Shown here: piece after piece, positions 15,633 to 23,136 of the stretch | Layout: the number at the start of each line of letters is the position of its first letter | Numbering within the stretch: the stretch's first letter is position 1 | NCBI RefSeq assembly: GCF_030407435.1 | Contig: NZ_JASDDK010000004.1 | Span: forward strand, 62,001-126,000 | DNA: 64,000 nucleotides | Direction of reading: 5' to 3' | Origin: Winogradskyella bathintestinalis | GTDB taxonomy: Bacteria; Bacteroidota; Bacteroidia; Flavobacteriales; Flavobacteriaceae | The notes under the pieces: generated by a model | Told to the model about the DNA's origin: nothing | Database searches by the model: none | Seen by the model: only the letters and a program-made list of their open reading frames with translations | Program-made: the position numbers and the translations under genes

Positions 15633-15767
15633 TTTTATAATATGCTATAAATCGGCATAGGCGATGCACAGCTATCCAATGGCTCGATTTATGTTTTATT
15701 CTTTTTTAATCGAGACTGCATCATCTTACTTATAACAAGTACGAATAATTCTTCTATAGATTTCTAA

Positions 15768-16619
15768 TTAAAGTAATCTCAATTTAGCATTTAACTTACT
15801 TACGAGACTCTGAGCAAAATCACTTCCATACGTCTTTTTACGATACTTTGTAATTGGTACTATTCCCTTAATTACATTGGTGATAAACAGTTCGTCTGCC
15901 TTCTGTAGCTCGAAAGGACTTATGGATGCTTCTTCTACATTAACATTTACGTCCTTAGATAAAAGTTCTAATATTTGTTTGCGCATTACCCCTTTTAAAC
16001 AACCATCTTCTAACGGTGGTGTTTTTATTTGATCGCCTTTTACCAAAAACAGATTCCCATTTAAAGCTTCAATAACGCTTTTATTTGTATTTAAAACCAA
16101 ACAATTATCAAAATCATTTTCTTTAGCATAAATACTTCCAATAACTTGAATCGCTTTATTATTAGATTTTAATCCTGATAGTAATCCTGGAGCTACAAAG
16201 TAATCTTTATATAAATCTACTATGCAATTGGCATTAGCGTCAATAGTATAAAATGGATGGTGATGTGGTTCTGCTTTGATATTAAAATTCACTTGTGTTG
16301 TATCTGACGGTAGATACTTTCCTCCTTCACCTCTATCCACATTTAATCGGACACGCGCTGACGCATGTAATAAATCATTAGATTCTAAGGTTTTTAGTAT
16401 TTCAGACTCTAAAAATTCCATAGTAAAGTTCATAGGGATCTCCATTCTAAGAATTCGCATAGAAGACATTAATCTAAAATAGTGATCCTCCCAAAAGAAA
16501 ATTTTTCCATTAACTACTTTCAAGGTCTCAAAAAGTGCGTCCCCATATTTGTAACCTCTGTTTTCAATTGTGAGTTTAGAATCTGACTGTGGCAATAATG
16601 TACCGTTAAAATTTATCAT
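15768..16619 (-). CDS. Class IV aminotransferase
   Basis: A PLP enzyme of fold type IV, the group of branched-chain aminotransferases, D-amino-acid transaminases and aminodeoxychorismate lyase. The start is set at the ATG giving MINFNGTLL; an ATG 8 codons upstream exists, but family members begin near this Met. Visible are NRGYKYGDALFETLKV, the motif SGLKSNNKAIQVIGSIYA around the PLP region, and VIEALNGNLFLV. No residues point to one substrate. An aminodeoxychorismate lyase role would link to folate, but that is inference. Confidence 0.88.
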   Translation of the reverse strand: MINFNGTLLPQSDSKLTIENRGYKYGDALFETLKVVNGKIFFWEDHYFRLMSSMRILRMEIPMNFTMEFLESEILKTLESNDLLHASARVRLNVDRGEGGKYLPSDTTQVNFNIKAEPHHHPFYTIDANANCIVDLYKDYFVAPGLLSGLKSNNKAIQVIGSIYAKENDFDNCLVLNTNKSVIEALNGNLFLVKGDQIKTPPLEDGCLKGVMRKQILELLSKDVNVNVEEASISPFELQKADELFITNVIKGIVPITKYRKKTYGSDFAQSLVSKLNAKLRLL

Positions 16620-16722
16620 AAAGAACACTTCTTTAGTTCCCATTTACGGAACCAACTTAAAAAAAAAAAAAAAATTAAAGCAATAAATAATATAATTACT
16701 AAAATTATGGCTTAGAATTAAA

Positions 16723-16759
16723 TAAAAAATCTCGATTTAATTTTAAAATTAAATCGAGA
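16723..16759 (-). terminator. Terminator of the START-like gene
   Basis: A perfect 30-bp palindrome (16730-16759, 15-bp arms, TCTCGATTTAATTTT) followed on the minus strand by T6. It lies 30 nt after the stop of the 130-aa gene. Confidence 0.85.
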
Positions 16760-16789
16760 CAAAGATATATTAGAATTAAGTTTTACAGC

Positions 16790-17182
16790 CTATCGAGATC
16801 CTAAAACTTGTTTAAGACTTGCTATTTGATTTGTCCACAGCATTTTTCCTTCTTCAATTTCATCTTCTTCTGCAAAATCTGTAATCATTAGAGAAACATC
16901 TTTTGTAATTTCATCTACTTGTATGCGTATTTCAAAATAATTAGGGGAACCTTCTTCATCATCACTCAACCAGCGGAACTTAACACGTTCTCCTGATTTT
17001 TTACTTAATAATTTGGCTTGCTCTTCGGAGCCATCCCAAATAAATGTAAAAAATTCACCACGTGAATTAACGTTATCTGCAAACCATTCAGATAACCCTG
17101 AAGGTGTAGAAATATAAGTGTATATTAGAGCTGGGGAAGCTTGGATTACAAACTCCATTTCAAATTTTTCTTTATCGTCCAT
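16790..17182 (-). CDS. START-like domain-containing protein
   Basis: A 130-aa acidic cytosolic protein of the SRPBCC/AHSA1-like fold, a flavobacterial family. It has FEMEFVIQASPALIYTYISTPSGLSEWFADNV, the strand GEFFTFIWDGSEEQAKLL and a C-terminal helix (WTNQIASLKQVLG). These proteins bind hydrophobic ligands or partner proteins; its role is unknown. It is transcribed away from tRNA-Met. Confidence 0.9.
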   Translation of the reverse strand: MDDKEKFEMEFVIQASPALIYTYISTPSGLSEWFADNVNSRGEFFTFIWDGSEEQAKLLSKKSGERVKFRWLSDDEEGSPNYFEIRIQVDEITKDVSLMITDFAEEDEIEEGKMLWTNQIASLKQVLGSR

Positions 17183-17268
17183 ATATGCGTCGTATTATTT
17201 GCTCAATATATACAATTATAGTTATGTATTAAGCATTAAATTAAAATTATTTTTTTTAGTTTTTATTG

Positions 17269-17299
17269 TTTGGTGTCGTAGAATTTGTTTTTATATTTG
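17269..17299 (+). promoter_or_regulatory. Promoter of tRNA-Met
   Basis: TTTG (17269-17272), a 19-bp spacer and TATATTTG (17292-17299) match the Bacteroidota promoter exactly. The tRNA starts about 50 bp later. Confidence 0.85.
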
Positions 17300-17351
17300 C
17301 AGCCGCAATTACGTCGAGCTTTTAGCTTTAAAAAGCTGATAAATTGAAAAT

Positions 17352-17425
17352 GGCGAGGTAGCTCAGTCGGTTAGAGCGTCGGATTCATAACCCGGAGGTC
17401 ACGAGTTCAATTCTCGTTCTCGCTA
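17352..17425 (+). tRNA. tRNA-Met (CAT)
   Basis: The 74-nt sequence folds as a cloverleaf: a 7-bp acceptor stem with G-U at both ends, the D-arm GCTC...GAGC, anticodon loop TTCATAA and T-arm ACGAG-TTCAATT-CTCGT. The anticodon is CAT. The anticodon stem has an A-C mismatch at its last pair (positions 31/39). The 3' CCA is not encoded. The 1-72 pair and the lack of three G-C pairs in the anticodon stem argue against an initiator. An Ile2 tRNA with modified C34 cannot be excluded by eye. Confidence 0.92.
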
Positions 17426-17431
17426 CACAGT

Positions 17432-17463
17432 AAAACCCAGAACAGATGTTCTGGGTTTTTTTT
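17432..17463 (+). terminator. Terminator of tRNA-Met
   Basis: AAAACCCAGAACA and TGTTCTGGGTTTT form a 13-bp stem around GA, followed by more T. It lies 7 nt after the tRNA. Confidence 0.9.
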
Positions 17464-17501
17464 ATGAGTTATTGTGATGTGAAATTCAATACTTAAATAC
17501 C

Positions 17502-17861
17502 CTAATTGATTATCGCATTCTGAATGCCTACTCTATAGCAACGTTCTTCTCCAAGATACAAAGGATTACCGTGTTTCTCTGACCAAAAGCCATCTAATAT
17601 ATCTTCTGTGATACATTTATAAACTGCCACCCCTTTGTATGTCCGTTCATCAGTTCCTTTGTAATTAAAATTAATGACTAAGATATTATCTTTAAAAAAA
17701 CCTGTTCCCAATTGCTTTTGATTAGCATTAATAAGCCATTCTGCTTTTATTCTATGGTTCTCGTCTAAAGTTAATTTTAAAGTGCCGTTATAAGCAATGC
17801 CGTTTTCGTCTTGGTTGCTTCCGCTAATGTTGTAGGTTCCTGGTAGTTGATTTATAGTCAT
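17502..17861 (-). CDS. Hypothetical protein, 119 aa
   Basis: Unrecognised. The protein has no signal peptide and is rich in short beta-strands with Gly turns: LPGTYNISGSN, YNGTLKLTLDE, GTGFFKDNILVINFNY, YKGVAVYKC and DGFWSEKHGNPLYLGEERCYRV. The pattern resembles a small beta-barrel (lipocalin-like), inferred from strand periodicity only. It has two Cys near the C-terminus. It lies alone between tRNA-Met and the decayed stretch. Confidence 0.65.
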   Translation of the reverse strand: MTINQLPGTYNISGSNQDENGIAYNGTLKLTLDENHRIKAEWLINANQKQLGTGFFKDNILVINFNYKGTDERTYKGVAVYKCITEDILDGFWSEKHGNPLYLGEERCYRVGIQNAIIN

Positions 17862-17967
17862 ATATTATCTATCATCTTTTATCTATATTAAAACTTTAGT
17901 CGATACATTATTTTAAACATAAATGCTTCGTTCTAACCGACAGTAAAACGACAACCTCATCTGTTTA

Positions 17968-18223
17968 TTATTCTATTCTGTGATACCATTCATGAAATAC
18001 CTGCACAAACTCTTTCACTTTATCCAAGGTGCGCTCACCTATTTCTGTTGCTTTTAATATGCTTGGATTGTTGTCTAAGCATTTAAAAAAATCATCGTGT
18101 AAAGGTGCTCTGCTATAATCGGTGTAGCTCTATATTTAAGCTTTAAATTGTTTTTGGTCTAAGTCTATTGTGTTATAGTCTAAGGACTTCAAAACGCATG
18201 GCTTCTAAAAGGGCATCGGGACC
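17968..18223 (-). pseudogene. Decayed 3' end of an unidentified gene
   Basis: Three minus-strand fragments in different frames read like consecutive parts of one protein. GPDALLEAMRFEVL (18223 down to about 18180) passes by frameshift into DYNTIDLDQKQFKA (18180-18139). A second shift leads to a 52-residue fragment from SYTDYSRAPLHDDFFKCL to KEFVQVFHEWYHRIE, ending at a stop at 17968. Composition is protein-like and the last fragment has an amphipathic helix. I do not recognise the family. The upstream part is missing. Confidence 0.55.
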
Positions 18224-18298
18224 TTAAATATATGAAAAGGCTTTAAATCTAAAAGTGAAATAGATAGTATTTTTCGAAGTTAGTATTAATAATACTTT

Positions 18299-18403
18299 TT
18301 AATTTTGATAATAACTTTTACGGTATTTTGGTCTTCCAACAGGTATACCTAAACACCTACTTTTTAATACAAAACTCAAAGCATTAACTGCTAAAGTTGG
18401 TGC
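18299..18403 (-). pseudogene. Short coding remnant, 34 codons
   Basis: A minus-strand fragment beginning APTLAVNALSFVLKSR and ending GIPVGRPKYRKSYYQN, then stop. A stop codon precedes it directly in frame. It reads like a protein C-terminus (basic tail) but has no start. Family not recognised. It may belong to the same decayed locus as the fragments at 17968-18223. Confidence 0.35.
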
Positions 18404-18991
18404 TCAGTTTAGGTCCCAAATTTAAGTGATTACTATGGGTTGAAATATATCTCCGAAACGCTTTCTCTGATCTATTTTAATCAAAAATGACGATTTGTAA
18501 ATTAGTAAGTATGCTCAGTTATAATTATACTCATTATGACAATAGTTAATTTTGCAAAAATTTTAAGTTTATTGTTGAAGTACAACTAACTGAAGAAATT
18601 ATAAGGGTAAGAATGACTACCGTTTTGAATTTTTTATTTTAGTTGGCTTTAATTTAGTAGTTCTCAAACTTAAATCCATTATTAAACTAATCCTTACGCA
18701 AAGCCGTAATTACGAATAGGTTAATATGCCTTAATATTCATTTCACATTTTCATGTTTAATGACTGAGTTGCGAACTACATCAAGTGGTTTTCTAATACA
18801 TATTAATTTGAACAAAATCTTCCCAAACATCTACAAACGCTAGAGAATCTTTTGATGTATTAAACTTAAAAAAAATAACCTGATTAACTTATTATCACAA
18901 TATTAAAATGATATATAAAATAATACACGTAAACAATATAGGTTATTCTTGCCGTATTAATAAAACTGCTGTAATAAATCAATTTATAAAA

Positions 18992-20500
18992 TTAAGAACA
19001 AAACCAACCTTTAATTATTTCTGATTCAATAGAAATTTCACTCTTATGAATGAATTCATTTTTTTCAGTATTGTATGTATAATCTTCTCCCCAAGATTTG
19101 AAGTTCTGTGATACTTCTTTTATAGCATTACAGATAAATTCCACTTCGCTATTTTCCATAATAGGATGAATTGACATTCGTACCCAACCCGGTCTTTCTA
19201 TTAGACAACCCGCTAATATTTTTTGTTCAATGGCTTTTGAAGTTGTTTGGTTTACATTCAATAAATAATGTCCGTATGTCCCTGCACAAGAACAGCCTCC
19301 TCTAGTTTGAACACCAAAGCGGTCATTTAATAATTTAACAATCAAATTATAATGCGCGTCTTCAATATAAAATGAAATAATACCTAATCTATCAATTTGC
19401 TTCGGAGCTAGAATTTTTAGGTTTTTAATTTTAGACAAGCGTTTAAAAATAATAGCATTCAATTCATGCTCCCTTTCCAAAATATTCTGGACCCCCATTT
19501 CTTCTTTTAACTGAATTGAAAGCGCTATTTTAATGGTTTGTAAAAAGCCTGGAGTCCCACCATCTTCACGAGTTTCAATATCATCGATATAATCATGATC
19601 GCCCCAAGGATTGGTATAACTTACAGTACCTCCTCCAGGATTATCTGGCACTAAATTTTTATACAACTTTTTATTAAAAATCAGCACTCCTGATGTTCCT
19701 GGACCTCCCAAAAATTTATGTGGTGAAAATGTTATGGCATCTAAATAGGCCTCTTCATCATTTGGATGCATATCCATATTAACATATGGTGCGGAACAAG
19801 CAAAATCAACAAAACATAAACCATTGTTCTGATGCATTAGTTTCGCTATGTTGTAATAGTTAGTTCTAATTCCTGTAACGTTTGAACACCCTGTAATTGC
19901 CGCAATTTTAATAGAAAAATCTTTATACTGTCGAACTAAATTCTCAAGACTCCCCAAACATGGCAACCCGTCATTATTAGATGGAATGACTACCACTTTG
20001 GCAATGGTCTCTATCCAAGAGGTTTGATTAGAGTGATGCTCCATATGAGATACAAAGACAATTGGTCTTTTGTGATTAGGTATCTTGGTATAAGCTTTTA
20101 AGTTTTCGTTGAGTTTAATCCCCAAAATTCGTTGAAACTTATTAATAGCTCCAGTCATTCCAGTTCCCACAGTGATTAGTATATCATCGCTAGAAGCATT
20201 GACATGTTTTTTAATAATATTCCGAGCTTCTGAATATGCATGGGTCATCACACTACCTGTTATTGAAGTTTCGGTATGCGTATTCGCCACAAACGGCCCT
20301 ATCTCTTCAAGCAATTTTGTTTCTATAGGTCTATATAAACGCCCACTTGCGGTCCAATCTGCATATAATATCTTTTGTTTTCCATAGGGAGAGGTAAACG
20401 TTTGATCGCTACCAACGACGTTATCTCTGAAAGTCTTAAAATGAGTTTCAAGATGCCGTGTTTGTTCTTGGTTGAAATTATTTTTATTACTATCGTCCAT
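18992..20500 (-). CDS. Class V aminotransferase-fold PLP enzyme (cysteine desulfurase-like)
   Basis: A 502-aa cytosolic PLP protein. The PLP-binding Lys is in TFSPHKFLGGPGTSGVLIF, preceded by FVDFACSAPY with the cofactor-binding Asp. A Cys-rich loop, QTRGGCSCAGTYGH, lies where cysteine desulfurases carry their catalytic Cys. Compared with IscS or SufS (about 400 aa), it has an N-terminal extension and insertions (NTHTETSITG, DNPGGGTVSYTNPWGDHDYIDD). It is not beside a suf or isc cluster, so it may act on another thiol or amino substrate. The gene stands alone, with 244 bp of empty sequence before DsbD. Confidence 0.85.
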   Translation of the reverse strand: MDDSNKNNFNQEQTRHLETHFKTFRDNVVGSDQTFTSPYGKQKILYADWTASGRLYRPIETKLLEEIGPFVANTHTETSITGSVMTHAYSEARNIIKKHVNASSDDILITVGTGMTGAINKFQRILGIKLNENLKAYTKIPNHKRPIVFVSHMEHHSNQTSWIETIAKVVVIPSNNDGLPCLGSLENLVRQYKDFSIKIAAITGCSNVTGIRTNYYNIAKLMHQNNGLCFVDFACSAPYVNMDMHPNDEEAYLDAITFSPHKFLGGPGTSGVLIFNKKLYKNLVPDNPGGGTVSYTNPWGDHDYIDDIETREDGGTPGFLQTIKIALSIQLKEEMGVQNILEREHELNAIIFKRLSKIKNLKILAPKQIDRLGIISFYIEDAHYNLIVKLLNDRFGVQTRGGCSCAGTYGHYLLNVNQTTSKAIEQKILAGCLIERPGWVRMSIHPIMENSEVEFICNAIKEVSQNFKSWGEDYTYNTEKNEFIHKSEISIESEIIKGWFCS

Positions 20501-20744
20501 ATTTTGTAATAGTTTATCTCAGAGAGATTATGTGCATAGCTGCCAAATTATTAGGCGCTGGATATATCTATAAATAAGATTTTAATACTTAAATAAAAAA
20601 CTAGCAAACACTATGTGTCTATTAGTGAGATTACTACTTAAATAGGTATCTATTAAACCTAATTCTCAATTAATAACAATATTTATTGGTTTGTATCCAC
20701 TGTTATGATAGCAGAATAGCATTTTATGAGAAACTATTTTAGAA

Positions 20745-22727
20745 CTAATTGAATTTTTGAAGTCCATCTTTTAACCATTCATAATACGCTTCGGCATCTG
20801 GAGTGTAGCCTACAGGTTTAACGAGATTTTCTTCATCATGGCCCATGAGCACATAAAATGGTTGTGTATTTGCTTTATATTTTATGGTCTGCATTTCACT
20901 CCATTTCTGTCCAATATATTTTAATTTTTTCCCTGGTCTCAATTGGGATTCTACTACCTCCGATTTTTCTAATTTTCTTTTGTCGTCTACATATAAGGAA
21001 ATAAGTATAACATCATTTTTTAAGATATTTAAAATTTTGTCCTTTGGCCATACATTTTGTTCCATTTTTCGGCAATTCACACATGCCCACCCTGTAAAAT
21101 CAATCATCACTGGCTTGTTCACTTTTTTAGCATAGGCTAATCCTTTGTTATAATCATTAAATGCCATAATATCATGAGGCGCCAATAAATGTGCACCATT
21201 AGGTAATTTTTCATGATTTGAAACTGAGCCACTAGTTACTTTAGAATAGCCAACACCATAGGGTGATTCGCTATATTCTAATGGCGGTGGAAATGCACTT
21301 ATTAGATTTAGTGGTGCACCCCAAAGTCCAGGTATCATATAGATGGTAAATGATAATACTAATAACCCTAAACTCAATCTACCGACAGAAATGTAGGGTA
21401 ATGGAGAATCGTGCGGTAATTTGATTTTACCAAAAAGATACAGTGCCAAGCTTCCGAAAATGGCAATCCAAATAGCTAAGAATACCTCCCTTTCTAGAAT
21501 GTGTAGTTGCAAAACTAGATCGGCTTGCGATAAAAATTTGAATGCTAATGCCAGTTCCAAAAATCCTAAGACTACTTTTACAGTGTTCAACCATCCACCA
21601 GATTTTGGTAAAGAATTTAACCATCCCGGAAATGCTGCAAACAACCCAAATGGTAAAGCTATGGCTAAGGAAAACCCAAACATACCCACAATCGGCGCAA
21701 TGCCACCTTTAGAAGCTGCTTCAACAAGTAATGTTCCCACAATTGGCCCTGTACACGAAAAAGAGACAATCGCCAAAGCCAAGGCCATAAAAAATATGCC
21801 GACAAGACCACCACGGTCTGCTTGACTATCAACTTTATTTGCCCAAGAATTCGGTAACATGATTTCAAAAGCACCTAAAAAAGACAATGCAAATACCACT
21901 AATAATAAAAAGAAAATTATATTAAACCATACATTAGTCGCTAAAGCATTAAGGACATCTGCACCAAATATTGCAGTTACGCCAGTACCTAACAGCACAT
22001 AAATAACAATGATGGCTAATCCATAGATGATTGCATTTCTAATTCCGGTTGCCCTGGTTTTACTTTGCTTAGTAAAAAAACTAACAGTCATCGGAATCAT
22101 TGGAAACACACAAGGCGTTAATAACGCTGCAAAGCCCGAGATAAAAGCCAAAATAAAAATAGTCCAAAGCCCTTTATTAGCTTCGTCTTCGTCTTTTGGA
22201 TGGTAGGTGTTATTCGGAGTAATTTTTGAAAAACCTAAACCCGAATTATTATCCTTATCACCAAATACCTCTGAATTTAAAAAATTAAAATCAACGTCAA
22301 TATAAGTGGGCGGTAAACATTTCTCATCATTACAGACCATAAATTCTATCTGAGCTTCGATGATGGAAATATTGTTATTCAGTATTTTAATGCGTTGTCT
22401 AAATTCTGCTTGATCTTCAAAAAATTTAATCGTCATATTAAATACAGGATCATCAACAATATGCCCCTCTCCTTCTAAGGTTTCCCCTACCAATTCATAA
22501 TCTTTGGATGGCGTAAATTTAAAAATAGTTGGTATAGGACCGTCATCTGGGACCTGTTGAGAATACAAATGCCAGCCGGCATCAATATCCGCATTCATAA
22601 TTAAATCATACTCTGTATCTGAAATTCGTTCTTTATTAAAAGACCATTTAACAGGGTCAAATACTTGACCTAATGCAGTATTGAAAGTTAACAAGGTAAG
22701 AAAAACACCAACAAGTAATTGTTTCAT
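20745..22727 (-). CDS. dsbD: Protein-disulfide reductase, DsbD family
   Basis: Carries reducing power from cytoplasmic thioredoxin across the inner membrane to periplasmic thiol proteins. In the 660 aa: a signal peptide (1-20); the periplasmic alpha domain with Cys pair CNDEKC (residues 132-137); eight hydrophobic segments with the conserved [15 protein letters not shown] (about 206) and FSCTGPIVG; and a thioredoxin-like gamma domain with [11 protein letters not shown]. All three Cys pairs are present. Nearby TlpA-like lipoproteins are plausible clients. The gene is preceded by 409 bp without a gene. Confidence 0.93.
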   Translation of the reverse strand: MKQLLVGVFLTLLTFNTALGQVFDPVKWSFNKERISDTEYDLIMNADIDAGWHLYSQQVPDDGPIPTIFKFTPSKDYELVGETLEGEGHIVDDPVFNMTIKFFEDQAEFRQRIKILNNNISIIEAQIEFMVCNDEKCLPPTYIDVDFNFLNSEVFGDKDNNSGLGFSKITPNNTYHPKDEDEANKGLWTIFILAFISGFAALLTPCVFPMIPMTVSFFTKQSKTRATGIRNAIIYGLAIIVIYVLLGTGVTAIFGADVLNALATNVWFNIIFFLLLVVFALSFLGAFEIMLPNSWANKVDSQADRGGLVGIFFMALALAIVSFSCTGPIVGTLLVEAASKGGIAPIVGMFGFSLAIALPFGLFAAFPGWLNSLPKSGGWLNTVKVVLGFLELALAFKFLSQADLVLQLHILEREVFLAIWIAIFGSLALYLFGKIKLPHDSPLPYISVGRLSLGLLVLSFTIYMIPGLWGAPLNLISAFPPPLEYSESPYGVGYSKVTSGSVSNHEKLPNGAHLLAPHDIMAFNDYNKGLAYAKKVNKPVMIDFTGWACVNCRKMEQNVWPKDKILNILKNDVILISLYVDDKRKLEKSEVVESQLRPGKKLKYIGQKWSEMQTIKYKANTQPFYVLMGHDEENLVKPVGYTPDAEAYYEWLKDGLQKFN

Positions 22728-23136
22728 ATCTAAATTAATAATTTAAGTCTTCTATTAAAAAATAATATTAATTGCAACTATTTCAGTTTAAACACCAAGC
22801 CTTCGAAAGTCGTTGGCAGATAACACTTCTAATTCTATACTCTAAATTCTACTTCAGCAATGATCTTCAAACATTGCTTTTGAGTTAAACGTATTGCTTA
22901 AATTAAGTTTCATACTTAAAATAGGTGATTTTCATTTTAAAAATTTATTCCTCTACAGTATAACTTTCCATCCCGGATTAATTTTCGCGATGGAGATTGT
23001 GTTAAATGCGGTAACCGGAATGTTTATTACCGAAGTTCGCCATTTTACAGACTCTAAAATCTGTGTATCTATAAGGCAGATATAAAAATGGATACAACAA
23101 TATATTTTTTCATGTCGTTTTATAAAGAAATTTCTA
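22728..23136. other. Intergenic region between dsbD and the M16 peptidase gene
   Basis: Both flanking genes run on the minus strand, so this holds the dsbD promoter and the M16 3' end. A 63-codon plus-strand frame at 22894 has no homology I can see and is not called. Short inverted repeats (CGGTAA/TTACCG near 23010 and ACAGA/TCTGT near 23046) lie in it, neither followed by a T-run. Confidence 0.5.

Larger units (their letters stand above)
17862..18991. other. 1.1-kb gene-poor stretch with decayed coding remnants
   Basis: No intact gene is present. The first third holds broken minus-strand coding fragments (see the pseudogene entries at 17968 and 18299). From about 18420 to 18990 I see only AT-rich sequence with stops in every frame and no terminator, RNA or long repeat. 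Confidence 0.6.

Noticed and set aside
15646..15714. Inverted repeats with CTCGATT/AATCGAG between YqgE and the aminotransferase as terminators
   Set aside because: The possible stems overlap, are short or have large loops; T-runs are not placed at the stem ends. A terminator is likely here, but I cannot choose one.
22894..23085. 63-codon plus-strand frame between dsbD and the M16 gene
   Set aside because: No family resemblance, no promoter, and it lies in the upstream region of dsbD; probably chance.
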